DNA of 64,000 nt from Peptococcaceae bacterium (GTDB taxonomy: Bacteria > Bacillota > Desulfotomaculia > Desulfotomaculales > Desulfocucumaceae): contig JAILZP010000013.1 in assembly GCA_023512435.1 (NCBI GenBank), forward strand, positions 1 to 64,000. The letters are read 5' to 3'. The notes under the pieces are model-generated. The model did not search any database. It saw only the letters and a list, made by a program, of their open reading frames with translations, and was not told the origin of the DNA. Shown one piece after another: positions 26,542-35,692 of this stretch (positions within the stretch are counted from its first letter, which is position 1; every line of letters starts with the position of its first letter). The position numbers and the translations under genes are program-made.

Positions 26542-28149
26542 TTGAGGAAAATTTTTTTGATTTTAGCTGCTCTCCTGGTGATTGCCCTGACCGGGTGCGG
26601 GGGGGGCAAAGCCGGGGAAGCGGCCGGCAAGGCCAAGGCTCCCCAGGTGATTCGCTACAATGTGTGCACCGAGCCGGAAACCCTCGATCCCGCGAAGTCC
26701 ACCGGCCAGCCGGAGGGGACCATACTGACCAACATGTTCGAGGGATTGGTCCGGTACGGCCCCCACAATGAAATAAAGCCGGGCATTGCCAGGGAATGGA
26801 ACATATCCCCCGATGGTCTTGTTTATACTTTTAAGTTAAGGGAAGCAAAATGGAGCAACGGCGACCCCGTGACGGCCAAGGATTTTGTCTATTCCTGGTT
26901 GCGGGCGCTGGACCCCCAAAATGCCTATGAGTACGCCTACCAGCTTTTTTATGTCAAGGGCGCCGAGGAATACAACAGCGGCAAAGGCAGGCCCGAGGAT
27001 GTGGCGGTCAGGGCCGTAGACGATTTGACCCTGGAGGTTACGCTGAAGGCTCCTGCTCCGCAGTTTCTGGGCCTGACGGCCTTTCCGGTCCTGTTCCCGG
27101 TCAACCCCGGGGTGGACAGGGAAACCAGGGACTGGCCAAAAGTGATGGAAAAATACGTGGTAAACGGCCCCTTCAAGCCGGTGAAATGGGATCACAACCA
27201 AAAAATAGAGCTGGTTAAGAACGAAAAGTACTGGGACGCCCAGGGCGTCAAGCTGGAAAAGCTCGAGATTTACCTGATCGACAATATAGACACCGGGTAT
27301 AACATGTACAAGGCAGGCCAGCTTGATTTCCAGGAAGAGGTGCCCACCCAGGAGATGGCCCGGCTGAAGGCCGCGAACGAGGTAAAGATATTTCCGGATG
27401 CGTCCGTATACTTTTACCGGTTTAATGTCACCAAAAAGCCCTTTAACGATCCAAGGGTGCGAAGGGCTTTCGCCATGGCCATCAACCGCGGGGAGATAGT
27501 GGAAAAGGTTGCCCAGGCCGGGCAGGTTCCCGCCTACGCCTTTGTTCCGTACGGCATTCCCGACGCCGACGGCAAGGACTTTCGCCAAAACGCCGGCAAC
27601 CAGTTCTTCGAGGAGGACGTGGCCGAGGCCAAGAGATTGCTGGCCGAGGCCGGCTACCCGGAAGGAAAGGGCTTCCCCAGGGTGAGCATACTGACCAACG
27701 CTCACGCCGGGCATCAGAAGGTTGCCCAGGCCATTCAGCAGATGTGGAAGCAAAACCTGGGGGTGGAAGTGGGGATCACCGTCCAGGATTGGAAGGTTTA
27801 TCTCGACTCCCAGGACAACCTTAATTATGACATATGCCGTTCCGGCTGGAGTCCGGACTACCTCGACCCGATGACCTTTATAGACATGTTCGTCACCAAC
27901 GGCGGCAACAACGACACCGGATGGTCCGACAAGGAGTACGACGCGCTGGTGGCCAGGGCCAACTTCACCGGCGGCCAGAAGGCGCGGATGGAAGCCATGC
28001 ACCAGGCGGAAAGCATTTTAATGAAAGAAATGCCGGTCATGCCAATCTATTTCTATACCAATCCCAACCTGATCAAGGACAACGTGAAAGGTGTCGTCAT
28101 CCCGCCCTTTGCCGTCTATGCCGATTTCAAGAACGCTTACGTTGAATAG
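26542..28149 (+). CDS. oppA: Oligopeptide ABC transporter, binding lipoprotein
   Basis: 535 residues from TTG 26542 with AAGGGGGTC upstream. The signal peptide ends in the lipobox LTGC-GGG. The SBP-family-5 domain is typical: EPETLDPAKSTGQPEGTIL, NMFEGLVRYGP, REAKWSNGDPVTAKDFVYSW, ARDxxDP-like region SGWSPDYLDPMTF. It captures oligopeptides (or nickel or sugars in related proteins) outside the cell. It is first of the five-gene unit. Confidence 0.92.
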   Translation: MRKIFLILAALLVIALTGCGGGKAGEAAGKAKAPQVIRYNVCTEPETLDPAKSTGQPEGTILTNMFEGLVRYGPHNEIKPGIAREWNISPDGLVYTFKLREAKWSNGDPVTAKDFVYSWLRALDPQNAYEYAYQLFYVKGAEEYNSGKGRPEDVAVRAVDDLTLEVTLKAPAPQFLGLTAFPVLFPVNPGVDRETRDWPKVMEKYVVNGPFKPVKWDHNQKIELVKNEKYWDAQGVKLEKLEIYLIDNIDTGYNMYKAGQLDFQEEVPTQEMARLKAANEVKIFPDASVYFYRFNVTKKPFNDPRVRRAFAMAINRGEIVEKVAQAGQVPAYAFVPYGIPDADGKDFRQNAGNQFFEEDVAEAKRLLAEAGYPEGKGFPRVSILTNAHAGHQKVAQAIQQMWKQNLGVEVGITVQDWKVYLDSQDNLNYDICRSGWSPDYLDPMTFIDMFVTNGGNNDTGWSDKEYDALVARANFTGGQKARMEAMHQAESILMKEMPVMPIYFYTNPNLIKDNVKGVVIPPFAVYADFKNAYVE

Positions 28150-28224
28150 GAACAGGATCCATAAAGGCATGCGGGCCTGAACGTAAAGCCCGTGTGCCTT
28201 TTTTTAATCCCGGAGGTATCTTTC

Positions 28225-29154
28225 ATGGCCCGGTACGTACTCAGGCGGATAGTCACCATGTCCCTGGCCCTGTGGCTGATTATCACGGCAACCTTTGTCA
28301 TTATGCATTCCGTGCCCGGGGGTCCGTTTTCCTCTGAAAAAAACGCCCCTCCGGCGGTAATGCAAAACCTGAACGCCCGGTACCGCCTCAACGATCCATA
28401 CTGGAAGCAGTATCTTGATTATCTTTTAAACATGGCCAGGCTGGACCTGGGCCCCTCTTTCAAGTACGACCGTTCGGTTAATGAAATCATATCCCAGGGT
28501 TTTCCGGTCTCGGCCCAACTGGGGGCAGTGGCGGTATCCATAGCCCTTGGCGCCGGGGTGATCCTGGGTGTGGCGGCGGCCTGGAAACAGAACCGCTGGC
28601 AGGATTACACCGCCATGTCATTGGCCGCCCTGGGCTTTTCGGTTCCGAGCTTTATATTAAGCGGCCTGTTGATGTATATTTTTGCCTATAAGCTGATGTG
28701 GCTTCCCCCGGCCATGTGGGGAGGATGGCAGCACGCGGTGATGCCGGCCCTGGCCCTGTCGGCCCTGCCCACTGCCTTTATAGCCCGCCTGATGAGGTCG
28801 AGCATGCTGGAGGTGCTGCAGCAGGATTACATCAAAACGGCCCGGGCCAAGGGCCTGTCCCCCGCTGCCATACTTGTCAACCACGCTCTGAAGAATGCCC
28901 TCATGCCCGTGGCAACCTACCTCGGCCCGCTGGTGGCGGCCGTGTTCACCGGGAGCTTTGTGGTGGAGACCGTTTTCGCCATTCCGGGCCTGGGCCGCTA
29001 TTTTGTAATCAGCGTTTTAAACAGGGATTACACGCTGATCCTTGGTCTTACCGTTTTTTACGCAGTATTTCTTATGCTGATGAATTTTATCGTCGATCTT
29101 GTTTACATGTTCCTGGATCCCAGGATAAAACTGGCCGATGACAGGGGTGATTAG
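28225..29154 (+). CDS. oppB: Oligopeptide ABC transporter, permease OppB
   Basis: 309 residues from ATG 28225 (CGGAGG upstream). MARYVLRRIVTMSLALWLI begins the first membrane helix; six helices in total; the EAA loop is present (DYIKTARAKGLSPAAILVNH). It ends overlapping the start of oppC. Confidence 0.93.
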   Translation: MARYVLRRIVTMSLALWLIITATFVIMHSVPGGPFSSEKNAPPAVMQNLNARYRLNDPYWKQYLDYLLNMARLDLGPSFKYDRSVNEIISQGFPVSAQLGAVAVSIALGAGVILGVAAAWKQNRWQDYTAMSLAALGFSVPSFILSGLLMYIFAYKLMWLPPAMWGGWQHAVMPALALSALPTAFIARLMRSSMLEVLQQDYIKTARAKGLSPAAILVNHALKNALMPVATYLGPLVAAVFTGSFVVETVFAIPGLGRYFVISVLNRDYTLILGLTVFYAVFLMLMNFIVDLVYMFLDPRIKLADDRGD

Positions 29155-30073
29155 AGTCTTGGAACTGCGGCCGGAAGATTTTCAGGCGCTTGGGGATAAA
29201 GGGGGCCCGGCGGAGGGGCTGTCCGCTGATCCGCTGAACTACTGGCGGGACGTTTGGCGGCGGCTGAAAGCCAACCGCGCGGCCGTTTTCGGGCTGACAG
29301 TCATAGCGGTGCTGGTTTTCTTCGCCCTGGCGGGTCCTTATTTGAGCGGCCACACCTATGACCGGCAGGACCTCAGCATGATCAACCAGCCTCCGGGGGC
29401 CGGGTTCTGGTTTGGAACCGACTGCCTGGGCAGGGATCTATTTACCAGGATATGGTACGGAGCCCGCATTTCTTTATTGATTGGTTTTGTTACCGGCGCC
29501 GTCTGCCTTGTGATCGGGGTATTATACGGGGGCATAAGCGGTTATGCCGGGGGCAGGGTGGATGATTTGATGATGCGGGCGGTGGAGGTGCTTGGCAGCA
29601 TCCCGTTCCTGCTGTATGTCATTTTATTGATGGTGCTGATGGGACCGGGCCTCAAAGCCGTTTTTATCGCCCTGGGGGCGGTTTACTGGCTGACCGTGGC
29701 CAGGATTGTCCGGGGGCAGGTGCTGGCTTTAAAGGAACAGGAGTATATACTTGCCGCCAGGGTGCTGGGGATAAGCCCCTGGCGGATACTGACCCGGCAC
29801 CTGATCCCCAACACCATGGGCCCAATTCTTGTGACCCTGACCCTGATCATTCCGGAGGCCATTTTCACCGAGGCCTGGCTGAGTTTCCTGGGCCTTGGGG
29901 TCAGCGTTCCCAAGGCCAGTTGGGGTGTGCTGGCCAGCGAGGGAATGGAAGGATTGAGAAACTATCCGTGGCAGCTGTTTTTCCCCGCATTTTTCATCAG
30001 CCTGACCATGCTGGCCTTTAATTTTGTGGGGGACGGGATCAGGGACGCCCTGGACCCCCGCCTGCGGAGATGA
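29138..30073 (+). CDS. oppC: Oligopeptide ABC transporter, permease OppC
   Basis: 311 residues with an N-terminal cytoplasmic tail and six helices. The typical FGTDCLGRDLFTRIWYGARISL block and the EAA loop (EYILAARVLGISPWRILTRH) are present. The ATG at 29138 overlaps oppB; TTG 29159 with GGGGTGAT upstream is an equally good start, so the first seven residues are uncertain. Confidence 0.92.
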   Translation: MTGVIRVLELRPEDFQALGDKGGPAEGLSADPLNYWRDVWRRLKANRAAVFGLTVIAVLVFFALAGPYLSGHTYDRQDLSMINQPPGAGFWFGTDCLGRDLFTRIWYGARISLLIGFVTGAVCLVIGVLYGGISGYAGGRVDDLMMRAVEVLGSIPFLLYVILLMVLMGPGLKAVFIALGAVYWLTVARIVRGQVLALKEQEYILAARVLGISPWRILTRHLIPNTMGPILVTLTLIIPEAIFTEAWLSFLGLGVSVPKASWGVLASEGMEGLRNYPWQLFFPAFFISLTMLAFNFVGDGIRDALDPRLRR

Positions 30074-30088
30074 CGGGAGTGAACCTGT

Positions 30089-31090
30089 ATGCAACCCCTG
30101 CTTAAAATAGAGGACCTGAATGTCCAGTTTGAAACCCGCGCGGGCGTATTACAGGCGGTACGGGGGATAAACCTCGAGATTGGCCCCGGCGAGGCGCTGG
30201 CCCTGGTGGGGGAGAGCGGCTGCGGCAAAAGTGCGGCCGCCCAGTCTGTGTTGAAGCTCCTTCCTTCGCCTCCCGCCAGGATTACCCGGGGCGGCGTTTT
30301 CTTTGCCGGCGAAAACCTGACGGCAATGAGCGAGAAGGAACTGCAGCGTGTACGGGGCCGCGATATAGGATTTATTTTTCAGGATCCCATGACTTCCCTT
30401 AATCCCACCATGAAAGTGGGCCGCCAGGTCGTGGAGGTAATGTACAGGCACGGTGAAAAAGACAATAAGAAAAACAGGGAACGCGCCCTGGAGATCTTCG
30501 GTCTGGTGGGGATATCAAATCCGGGGCGCAGGCTGGACCAGTACCCGCACCAGCTCAGCGGGGGAATGCGGCAGAGGGTGATGGCGGCCATTGCCCTGGC
30601 CTGCGGGCCCCGGCTGCTGATTGCCGACGAACCCACCACCGCCGTGGATGTGACCATCCAGGCCCAGATTATGGAATTGCTGAGGGATTTACAGAAAAAA
30701 AGGGGTATGTCGGTACTGCTGATCACCCACGACCTGTCCCTGGTGGCCGGATTTGCCCGGCGGGTGGCGGTTATGTACGCGGGTAAGATTATTGAGACCG
30801 GTACTGCGGAGGAGGTTATGAACAGCCCGGCCCATCCGTACACCAGAGGCCTGCTGGCATCCATACCCAGGCTGGAAGTCCGTCCGGAAGAGAGGCTGGC
30901 CCCGGTCCCGGGGCGGCCGCCGGTAATGATCAATCCGCCTCCCGGGTGCCCGTTCCGGCCCCGCTGCCCCGAAGCCATGTATATATGTGCAAAGATTGAA
31001 CCCGGTGAAACCATCCTTGGACAGGGGAGAATTGTTTCCTGCTGGCTTGCCCACCCCATGGCGGCTGAAAGCCGCCCGGAAAGGTTATGA
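30089..31090 (+). CDS. oppD: Oligopeptide ABC transporter, ATPase OppD
   Basis: 333 residues. Walker A GESGCGKSAAAQ, signature LSGGMRQRVM, Walker B LLIADEPTTAVDVT, switch His ITHDLSLVAGFARRV. The C-terminal oligopeptide-type extension with four cysteines (CPFRPRCPEAMYIC, and one at the end) probably binds an iron-sulfur cluster, as seen in this subfamily. Confidence 0.94.
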   Translation: MQPLLKIEDLNVQFETRAGVLQAVRGINLEIGPGEALALVGESGCGKSAAAQSVLKLLPSPPARITRGGVFFAGENLTAMSEKELQRVRGRDIGFIFQDPMTSLNPTMKVGRQVVEVMYRHGEKDNKKNRERALEIFGLVGISNPGRRLDQYPHQLSGGMRQRVMAAIALACGPRLLIADEPTTAVDVTIQAQIMELLRDLQKKRGMSVLLITHDLSLVAGFARRVAVMYAGKIIETGTAEEVMNSPAHPYTRGLLASIPRLEVRPEERLAPVPGRPPVMINPPPGCPFRPRCPEAMYICAKIEPGETILGQGRIVSCWLAHPMAAESRPERL

Positions 31091-31100
31091 TGTTATAACC

Positions 31101-32051
31101 ATGAAGGCTCTGTTGGAAATAAAGAATTTAAGCAAATACTTCCGTCTGGCAAGAAACCTGGTCTTAAAAGCCGTAGACGGCATCAGCCTGGAAATTTATC
31201 CGGGCGAGACCCTGGGCCTGGTGGGGGAAAGCGGGTGCGGCAAAAGCACCGTGGGAAAGGTTGTAGTGCGCCTGTACAGGCCCACGGCGGGAGAGGTGCT
31301 GCTGGAAGGGGTAAATGTGCATAATTGCGGGAAACGGGAAAGCAGGTCCCTTTTCAAAAAAATGCAGATGATTTTCCAGGACCCGTACGCCTCCCTCAAT
31401 CCCCGCATGACGGTGGGGGAGATCATCGGAGAGCCTCTGGAAATCCACGGCCTGGCCCGGGGTAAAGAGATCAGGGAGAGGGTGGAGGATCTTTTAGACA
31501 CGGTGGGCCTGGACAGGTCCTTCACCGGCCGGTTTCCCCACGAGTTAAGCGGCGGGCAGAGACAAAGGGTGGGGATAGCCAGGGCGTTGACCGTGGAACC
31601 GAAATTTATCGTTTGCGACGAGCCCGTAAGCGCCCTGGATGTGAGCATCCAGGCACAGGTCCTCAATTTGTTGAAAGACCTGCAGCAAAGGTTTGGCCTC
31701 ACCCTGCTGTTCATATCCCACAACCTTTCCGTGGTCAGGTATGTCAGCCGCCGGGTGGCGGTTATGTACCTGGGGCGGCTGGTGGAACTGGCGCCCTGCC
31801 GGGAACTTTACGCCTCGCCTGCCCATCCGTACACCCGGGCCCTTATTTCGGCAATACCCCTGGTCGATCCCGGGGCGGAAGCTCAAAGGCGGAGGATCGT
31901 ACTTGGCGGTGATGTGCCCAGCCCCATCAATCCCCCGCCCGGCTGCCCCTTTTCCCCCCGCTGCCGGGAATCCGCCGGAATTTGCACTGAAGAGGCACCG
32001 GCCCTGAGGAATATGGGAGACGGCCGGTACGTGGCCTGCCACAGGGCTTGA
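31101..32051 (+). CDS. oppF: Oligopeptide ABC transporter, ATPase OppF
   Basis: 316 residues from ATG 31101, ten bases after oppD. Walker A GESGCGKST, signature LSGGQRQRVG, Walker B FIVCDEPVSALDVS, and the same Cys-rich C-terminal extension (CPFSPRCRESAGIC). It pairs with OppD as a heterodimeric motor. Confidence 0.94.
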   Translation: MKALLEIKNLSKYFRLARNLVLKAVDGISLEIYPGETLGLVGESGCGKSTVGKVVVRLYRPTAGEVLLEGVNVHNCGKRESRSLFKKMQMIFQDPYASLNPRMTVGEIIGEPLEIHGLARGKEIRERVEDLLDTVGLDRSFTGRFPHELSGGQRQRVGIARALTVEPKFIVCDEPVSALDVSIQAQVLNLLKDLQQRFGLTLLFISHNLSVVRYVSRRVAVMYLGRLVELAPCRELYASPAHPYTRALISAIPLVDPGAEAQRRRIVLGGDVPSPINPPPGCPFSPRCRESAGICTEEAPALRNMGDGRYVACHRA

Positions 32052-32131
32052 GATAGGTCCAAGCGCTATAATATGTTAGAATGAATATAATATGATACGC
32101 TTTTCAAAAGCAAGCAAAGGGGTGGGATTTA

Positions 32132-32629
32132 ATGGGCACCTTCCGGGAATCGGACCTGCCGGGGATAGGGAGAAAGTTTCAGATTAACACCCGGTGCGGG
32201 GATAAACTGGTAATCATTGTTCATGACGACGGGAAACGTGAAATGCACCATTTTGATTATAATGACCCGGATGAAAGCATATCCATGGTTACTCTAGATG
32301 ATTCCGAGGCCCGCCGTGTGGGGGCCATTCTCGGGGGCATGGTTTATATGCCGAGGGCCCTGGAATCGGTGGACGTGGCCTTTGACGAAATGGTTATTGA
32401 ATGGTTCAAGGTTGAACCGGAAGCCAAAGGAGCCGGGAAAACCATAGGTGACCTCCATATCCGCAAGACGACCGGGGCCATGATCATTGCTGTAATAAAA
32501 AAGGACCACTCCAAAATTATAAACCCCGGTCCCGACCAGGTTATCCATGAAGGGGCAACTCTTGTTGTTCTTGGAGAAAGGGGACAGGTTAAGGCGTGTA
32601 AGCGACTTATACACGATGGGAGTATTTGA
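32132..32629 (+). CDS. TrkA-C regulatory protein (KhtT-like)
   Basis: 165 residues. An N-terminal part of about 75 residues is followed by a RCK-C/TrkA-C domain (about 85-160: MVIEWFKVEPEAKGAGKTIGDLHIRKTTGA, then INPGPDQVIHEGATLVVLG). In Bacillus KhtT gates the antiporter KhtU in response to c-di-AMP, pH or other ligands. The downstream antiporter gene overlaps its end, so they act together. Confidence 0.85.
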   Translation: MGTFRESDLPGIGRKFQINTRCGDKLVIIVHDDGKREMHHFDYNDPDESISMVTLDDSEARRVGAILGGMVYMPRALESVDVAFDEMVIEWFKVEPEAKGAGKTIGDLHIRKTTGAMIIAVIKKDHSKIINPGPDQVIHEGATLVVLGERGQVKACKRLIHDGSI

Positions 32630-33860
32630 GTGGATGGATCGATACGTTCTTTTCGAAATAGGACTTGCAATCTGTATTATAACCGCTGCCGGGCTTCTGG
32701 CTTCCCGCCTGCGTTTTTCCATAGTCCCGCTGCTGATCCTGGCCGGACTGGCCGTGGGGCCGCACATGCCGCAGCTTTGGATTATAGATTTAAGGTTTAT
32801 AAAGAGTGCCTCTTTGATAGACTTTATGGGCCGGCTCGGTGTACTGTACCTTATGTTTTATCTCGGCCTTGAATTCTCCGTGGGCCGGCTGTTAAGGGCC
32901 GGCCGGGCGATCTTCAAAACCGGGCTGATATACATGGCGATCAACTTTACAATAGGACTGTTGTTTCCGTTTATCCTCGGTTGGCCAGTTAAAGAGATCT
33001 TGGTAGTAGCCGGAATCATGACCATATCTTCAAGTGCCATTGTGGCAAAGCTGCTGGTTGAGCTGAAAAGGACCGTGCGGCCTGAAACCGAAATGATTCT
33101 GGGCCTGATGATGTTTCAGGATATTTTCGTGGCCATATATTTGTCGGTAGTTTCTGGACTTGTTTTGACCGGGTCAGCCTCCCCGGCAATGGTTTTAAAG
33201 ACCGCAGCCATGGCCTTGGGGTTTATGATCGGGATATTGTTCTTGGGCCGGAAATTGATTTCTTTGTTAAACCGGCTTCTTGAAATTCCTTCGGATGAAG
33301 TATTCATGACGGCTTTATTCGGCGCCTTGTTCCTGGTGGCCGGTTTTTCAGAAGCCATTCACGTTGCCGAGGCCATAGGCGCATTACTGGTGGGACTTGT
33401 ATTGGCCGAAACCGAACACCTTGAAAGGATAGAACACCTGGTGGTACCGTTCAGGGATTTTTTCGGCGCCTTGTTTTTTTTCAGCTTCGGTTTGAGCATA
33501 GACCCCCAGTCGTTGCCTGGTGCGGTATGGCCCGCAATAGTAGCGGTCCTGCTGACAGTTGCGGGAAATTTTGCTTCCGGCATGATCTCGGGGCGCATGT
33601 CGGGATATTCACACCGGGCTTCTGTGAATATTGGATTGACGATTACATCCAGAGGCGAGTTTTCCATTATCTTGGCCGGCCTGGCCAAGGCTGGGGCACT
33701 GCTGCCCGTCATCCAGTCTTTTGCCGCACTCTATGTGCTGATTCTGGCCGTATTGGGGCCGCTGCTGACCAAAGAGTCAAAGTGGATTTATACCAAGATA
33801 GGCCGTCTGTTCGGGTGGCCTCCCATTGTGGAGAAAATCAGGGGGAGACAAAAAGTGTAA
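32616..33860 (+). CDS. CPA2-family cation/proton antiporter (KhtU-like)
   Basis: About 414 residues with roughly twelve membrane segments: FEIGLAICIITAAGLLASRL, FLGLEF-like YLGLEFSVGRLL, GIMTISSSAIVAKLLVEL (ion-binding region), DFFGALFFFSFGLSI, NIGLTITSRGEFSIILAGLA. It lacks its own NAD-binding RCK domain and relies on the separate subunit before it. Probably exports K+ in exchange for protons. Start codon ATG 32616 or 32634; the first overlaps the upstream gene by 14 bases. Confidence 0.88.
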   Translation: MGVFEWMDRYVLFEIGLAICIITAAGLLASRLRFSIVPLLILAGLAVGPHMPQLWIIDLRFIKSASLIDFMGRLGVLYLMFYLGLEFSVGRLLRAGRAIFKTGLIYMAINFTIGLLFPFILGWPVKEILVVAGIMTISSSAIVAKLLVELKRTVRPETEMILGLMMFQDIFVAIYLSVVSGLVLTGSASPAMVLKTAAMALGFMIGILFLGRKLISLLNRLLEIPSDEVFMTALFGALFLVAGFSEAIHVAEAIGALLVGLVLAETEHLERIEHLVVPFRDFFGALFFFSFGLSIDPQSLPGAVWPAIVAVLLTVAGNFASGMISGRMSGYSHRASVNIGLTITSRGEFSIILAGLAKAGALLPVIQSFAALYVLILAVLGPLLTKESKWIYTKIGRLFGWPPIVEKIRGRQKV

Positions 33861-33887
33861 TGTTGTAACCGGGAGCAGGGATTTAGG

Positions 33888-35336
33888 ATGGCTTTTTTGA
33901 AAGGCAGATTTGTTAAATTCACCTTGATAATCACACTTCTCATGCTGTCCGCAGTATTTCTGATCAACATGGTGATCGTCGCATCCGGGAGGGCGGATAT
34001 CGTGGACACCGGGTCTTTTGCCGGCGCCCATACCGCCATTGTGCCGGGGGCCTACGTCTCGCCGGACGGGCGGCTGTGCGACATGCTGGCCGACCGGGTG
34101 ATTACAGCCGTTGACCTGTACAGGCAGGGAAAGGTGAAGAAAATACTGATGACCGGCGACCACGGCAGGGCCTCCTACGACGAGGTAAACAGCATGAGGA
34201 AGTATGCCGAGGCCGCGGGTGTTCCAACAAGCGACATCTTTATGGACCACGCCGGGTTTTCCACCTATGACAGCATGTACCGGGCCAGGGAGGTGTTCCG
34301 GGTCGATTCCGCGGTAATCGTCACCCAGGACTTTCACCTGCCCAGGGCGGTATACACAGCCCGCAGGCTTGGCCTGCAGGCCGTGGGCGTAAGCGCCGAC
34401 AGGCACGTCTACGCGGGGGCCGAAATTTACCACCTGAGGGAAGTGGCGGCCCGGGTCAAGGCCTTTCTCCAGATTGCCGCCGGGTTAAAGCCCCGCTTCC
34501 TGGGGCCGGCCATACCCGTCACCGGCGACGGCCGGGCCACCCACGATGAAATTCCGGCCGCGGCGGCACCGGAAAGCCCTCAATTAATCAACCGGGAAGG
34601 AAGAACCATCCTGGAAAGAATAAGTCCTCCCGCGGGGTTCACCAGGGTGGAAGCCCCGGACGGGTCCTTCGGGCGCTATTTGAGAGATCTGCCGTTGAAG
34701 CCTCATGGTTCTCAAGTTAAATATTACAACGGGTCGGTCAAAACCAGGGACGTTTACGAGGCGGTGGTTGACCTGGACGTGGGGGACAGGGACCTGCAGC
34801 AGTGCGCCGACGCGGTGATCAGGCTGAGGGCGGAATACCTTTACCGAAAAGGGCTGTATGACAGGATACACTTCAACTTCACCAACGGGTTCAGAGCCGA
34901 TTACACAACCTGGATGCAGGGAAACAGGATCGTGGTGGAGGGAAACAGGGCCCACTGGGTCAAAAAGGCTGGTTATTCCAGCGATTACAGCAGTTTCAGG
35001 CAATACCTGGACATGGTCTTCGCCTATGCGGGGACCCTGTCCCTGTCCGGAGAAATGAAGAATGTTCCCCTGGAAGAAATGAAGATTGGGGACGTTTTTT
35101 TAAAGGGAGAGGACCCCGGCCACTGCGCCATCGTGGTTGACATGGCCGAAAACCGCGCCACCGGGGAGAAGCTTTTCATGCTGGCGCAGAGTTACATGCC
35201 GGCCCAGGATATCCATATTTTAAAGAATCCCCGGAACGGGGAAATCAGCCCTTGGTATCCGGTTAATTTCGGAGAAACGCTGTTTACCCCCGAATGGAGC
35301 TTTAATAAAAACCAGCTGGTGAGGTTCCCGGATTGA
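33888..35336 (+). CDS. Fusion of SanA/DUF218 domain with DUF4846 domain
   Basis: 482 residues. One N-terminal membrane anchor (about 9-30) is followed by a DUF218/SanA domain (about 45-190: IVPGAYVSPDGRLCDMLADRV, KKILMTGDHG, VTQDFHLPRAVYTARRLGL). After a short Ala/Pro linker comes a DUF4846 domain (about 240-475: YLRDLPLKPHGSQVKYYNGS, CADAVIRLRAEYLY, GDVFLKGEDPGHCAIVVDMA, YWPV-like SPWYPV). SanA is linked to vancomycin tolerance and wall barrier in enterobacteria; DUF4846 is of unknown function. The protein would sit on the outer face of the membrane. I do not know whether the fusion is described. Confidence 0.75.
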   Translation: MAFLKGRFVKFTLIITLLMLSAVFLINMVIVASGRADIVDTGSFAGAHTAIVPGAYVSPDGRLCDMLADRVITAVDLYRQGKVKKILMTGDHGRASYDEVNSMRKYAEAAGVPTSDIFMDHAGFSTYDSMYRAREVFRVDSAVIVTQDFHLPRAVYTARRLGLQAVGVSADRHVYAGAEIYHLREVAARVKAFLQIAAGLKPRFLGPAIPVTGDGRATHDEIPAAAAPESPQLINREGRTILERISPPAGFTRVEAPDGSFGRYLRDLPLKPHGSQVKYYNGSVKTRDVYEAVVDLDVGDRDLQQCADAVIRLRAEYLYRKGLYDRIHFNFTNGFRADYTTWMQGNRIVVEGNRAHWVKKAGYSSDYSSFRQYLDMVFAYAGTLSLSGEMKNVPLEEMKIGDVFLKGEDPGHCAIVVDMAENRATGEKLFMLAQSYMPAQDIHILKNPRNGEISPWYPVNFGETLFTPEWSFNKNQLVRFPD

Positions 35337-35387
35337 AGCGGATTGGTGACAGGAACTGAAACAATTTACCCCGAAAAAAAAAAGCTC

Positions 35388-35432
35388 GGCAAAAACGCAC
35401 CACCCGGTGCGTTTTTGCCATTTTATATTTTT
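35388..35432 (+). terminator. Strong terminator before the bam operon
   Basis: A perfect 14-base-pair stem: GGCAAAAACGCACC (35388-35401), loop ACCC, GGTGCGTTTTTGCC (35406-35419), then a T-rich tail. The left side is A-rich, so it could act in both directions. It isolates the bam operon from the upstream gene. Confidence 0.85.
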
Positions 35433-35626
35433 ACTCTGTCCCATACCCCGGGTAACGCATTTAGAGCATTGAATCAACGTTCTATGGAGCCGATTTTTCC
35501 ATTCCTTTCCTGGCGCAGCACTTAATTTGCCGGTTAAAAAACACAGGCATAATTCCGTGCGGTGTAATTCTGAACCACCTTCAGATTCTTAAAGCTATTT
35601 GCTGCAAAAATACTGGATTTTCATGC
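35433..35626. other. Gene-free upstream region of the bam operon
   Basis: No gene is seen. The interval should hold the activator-binding sites that a sigma-54 promoter needs. A short palindrome TTTGCTGCAAA (35598-35608) is visible but lies unusually close to the promoter, so I do not call it an operator. Confidence 0.4.
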
Positions 35627-35642
35627 TGGCACATTACTTGCT
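35627..35642 (+). promoter_or_regulatory. Sigma-54 (RpoN) promoter of the bam operon
   Basis: TGGCAC-ATTAC-TTGCT matches the -24/-12 consensus (TGGCAC-N5-TTGCW) at all defined positions. It lies 50 bases before the bamB start codon, giving a leader of about 40 bases. A sigma-54 activator gene is found at 51082 at the end of the cluster. Confidence 0.88.
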
Positions 35643-35692
35643 GTGAATATGCGGCAAACAATATTAAAAAAAGAGATATAGAGGGGTTAAAA

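Noticed and set aside
26836-28002. Minus-strand frame of 388 codons opposite oppA
   Set aside because: Antisense to an unmistakable OppA; composition shadow.
35598-35608. Palindrome TTTGCTGCAAA as activator-binding site
   Set aside because: Only 19 bases above the -24 element and too short; activator sites normally lie further upstream.
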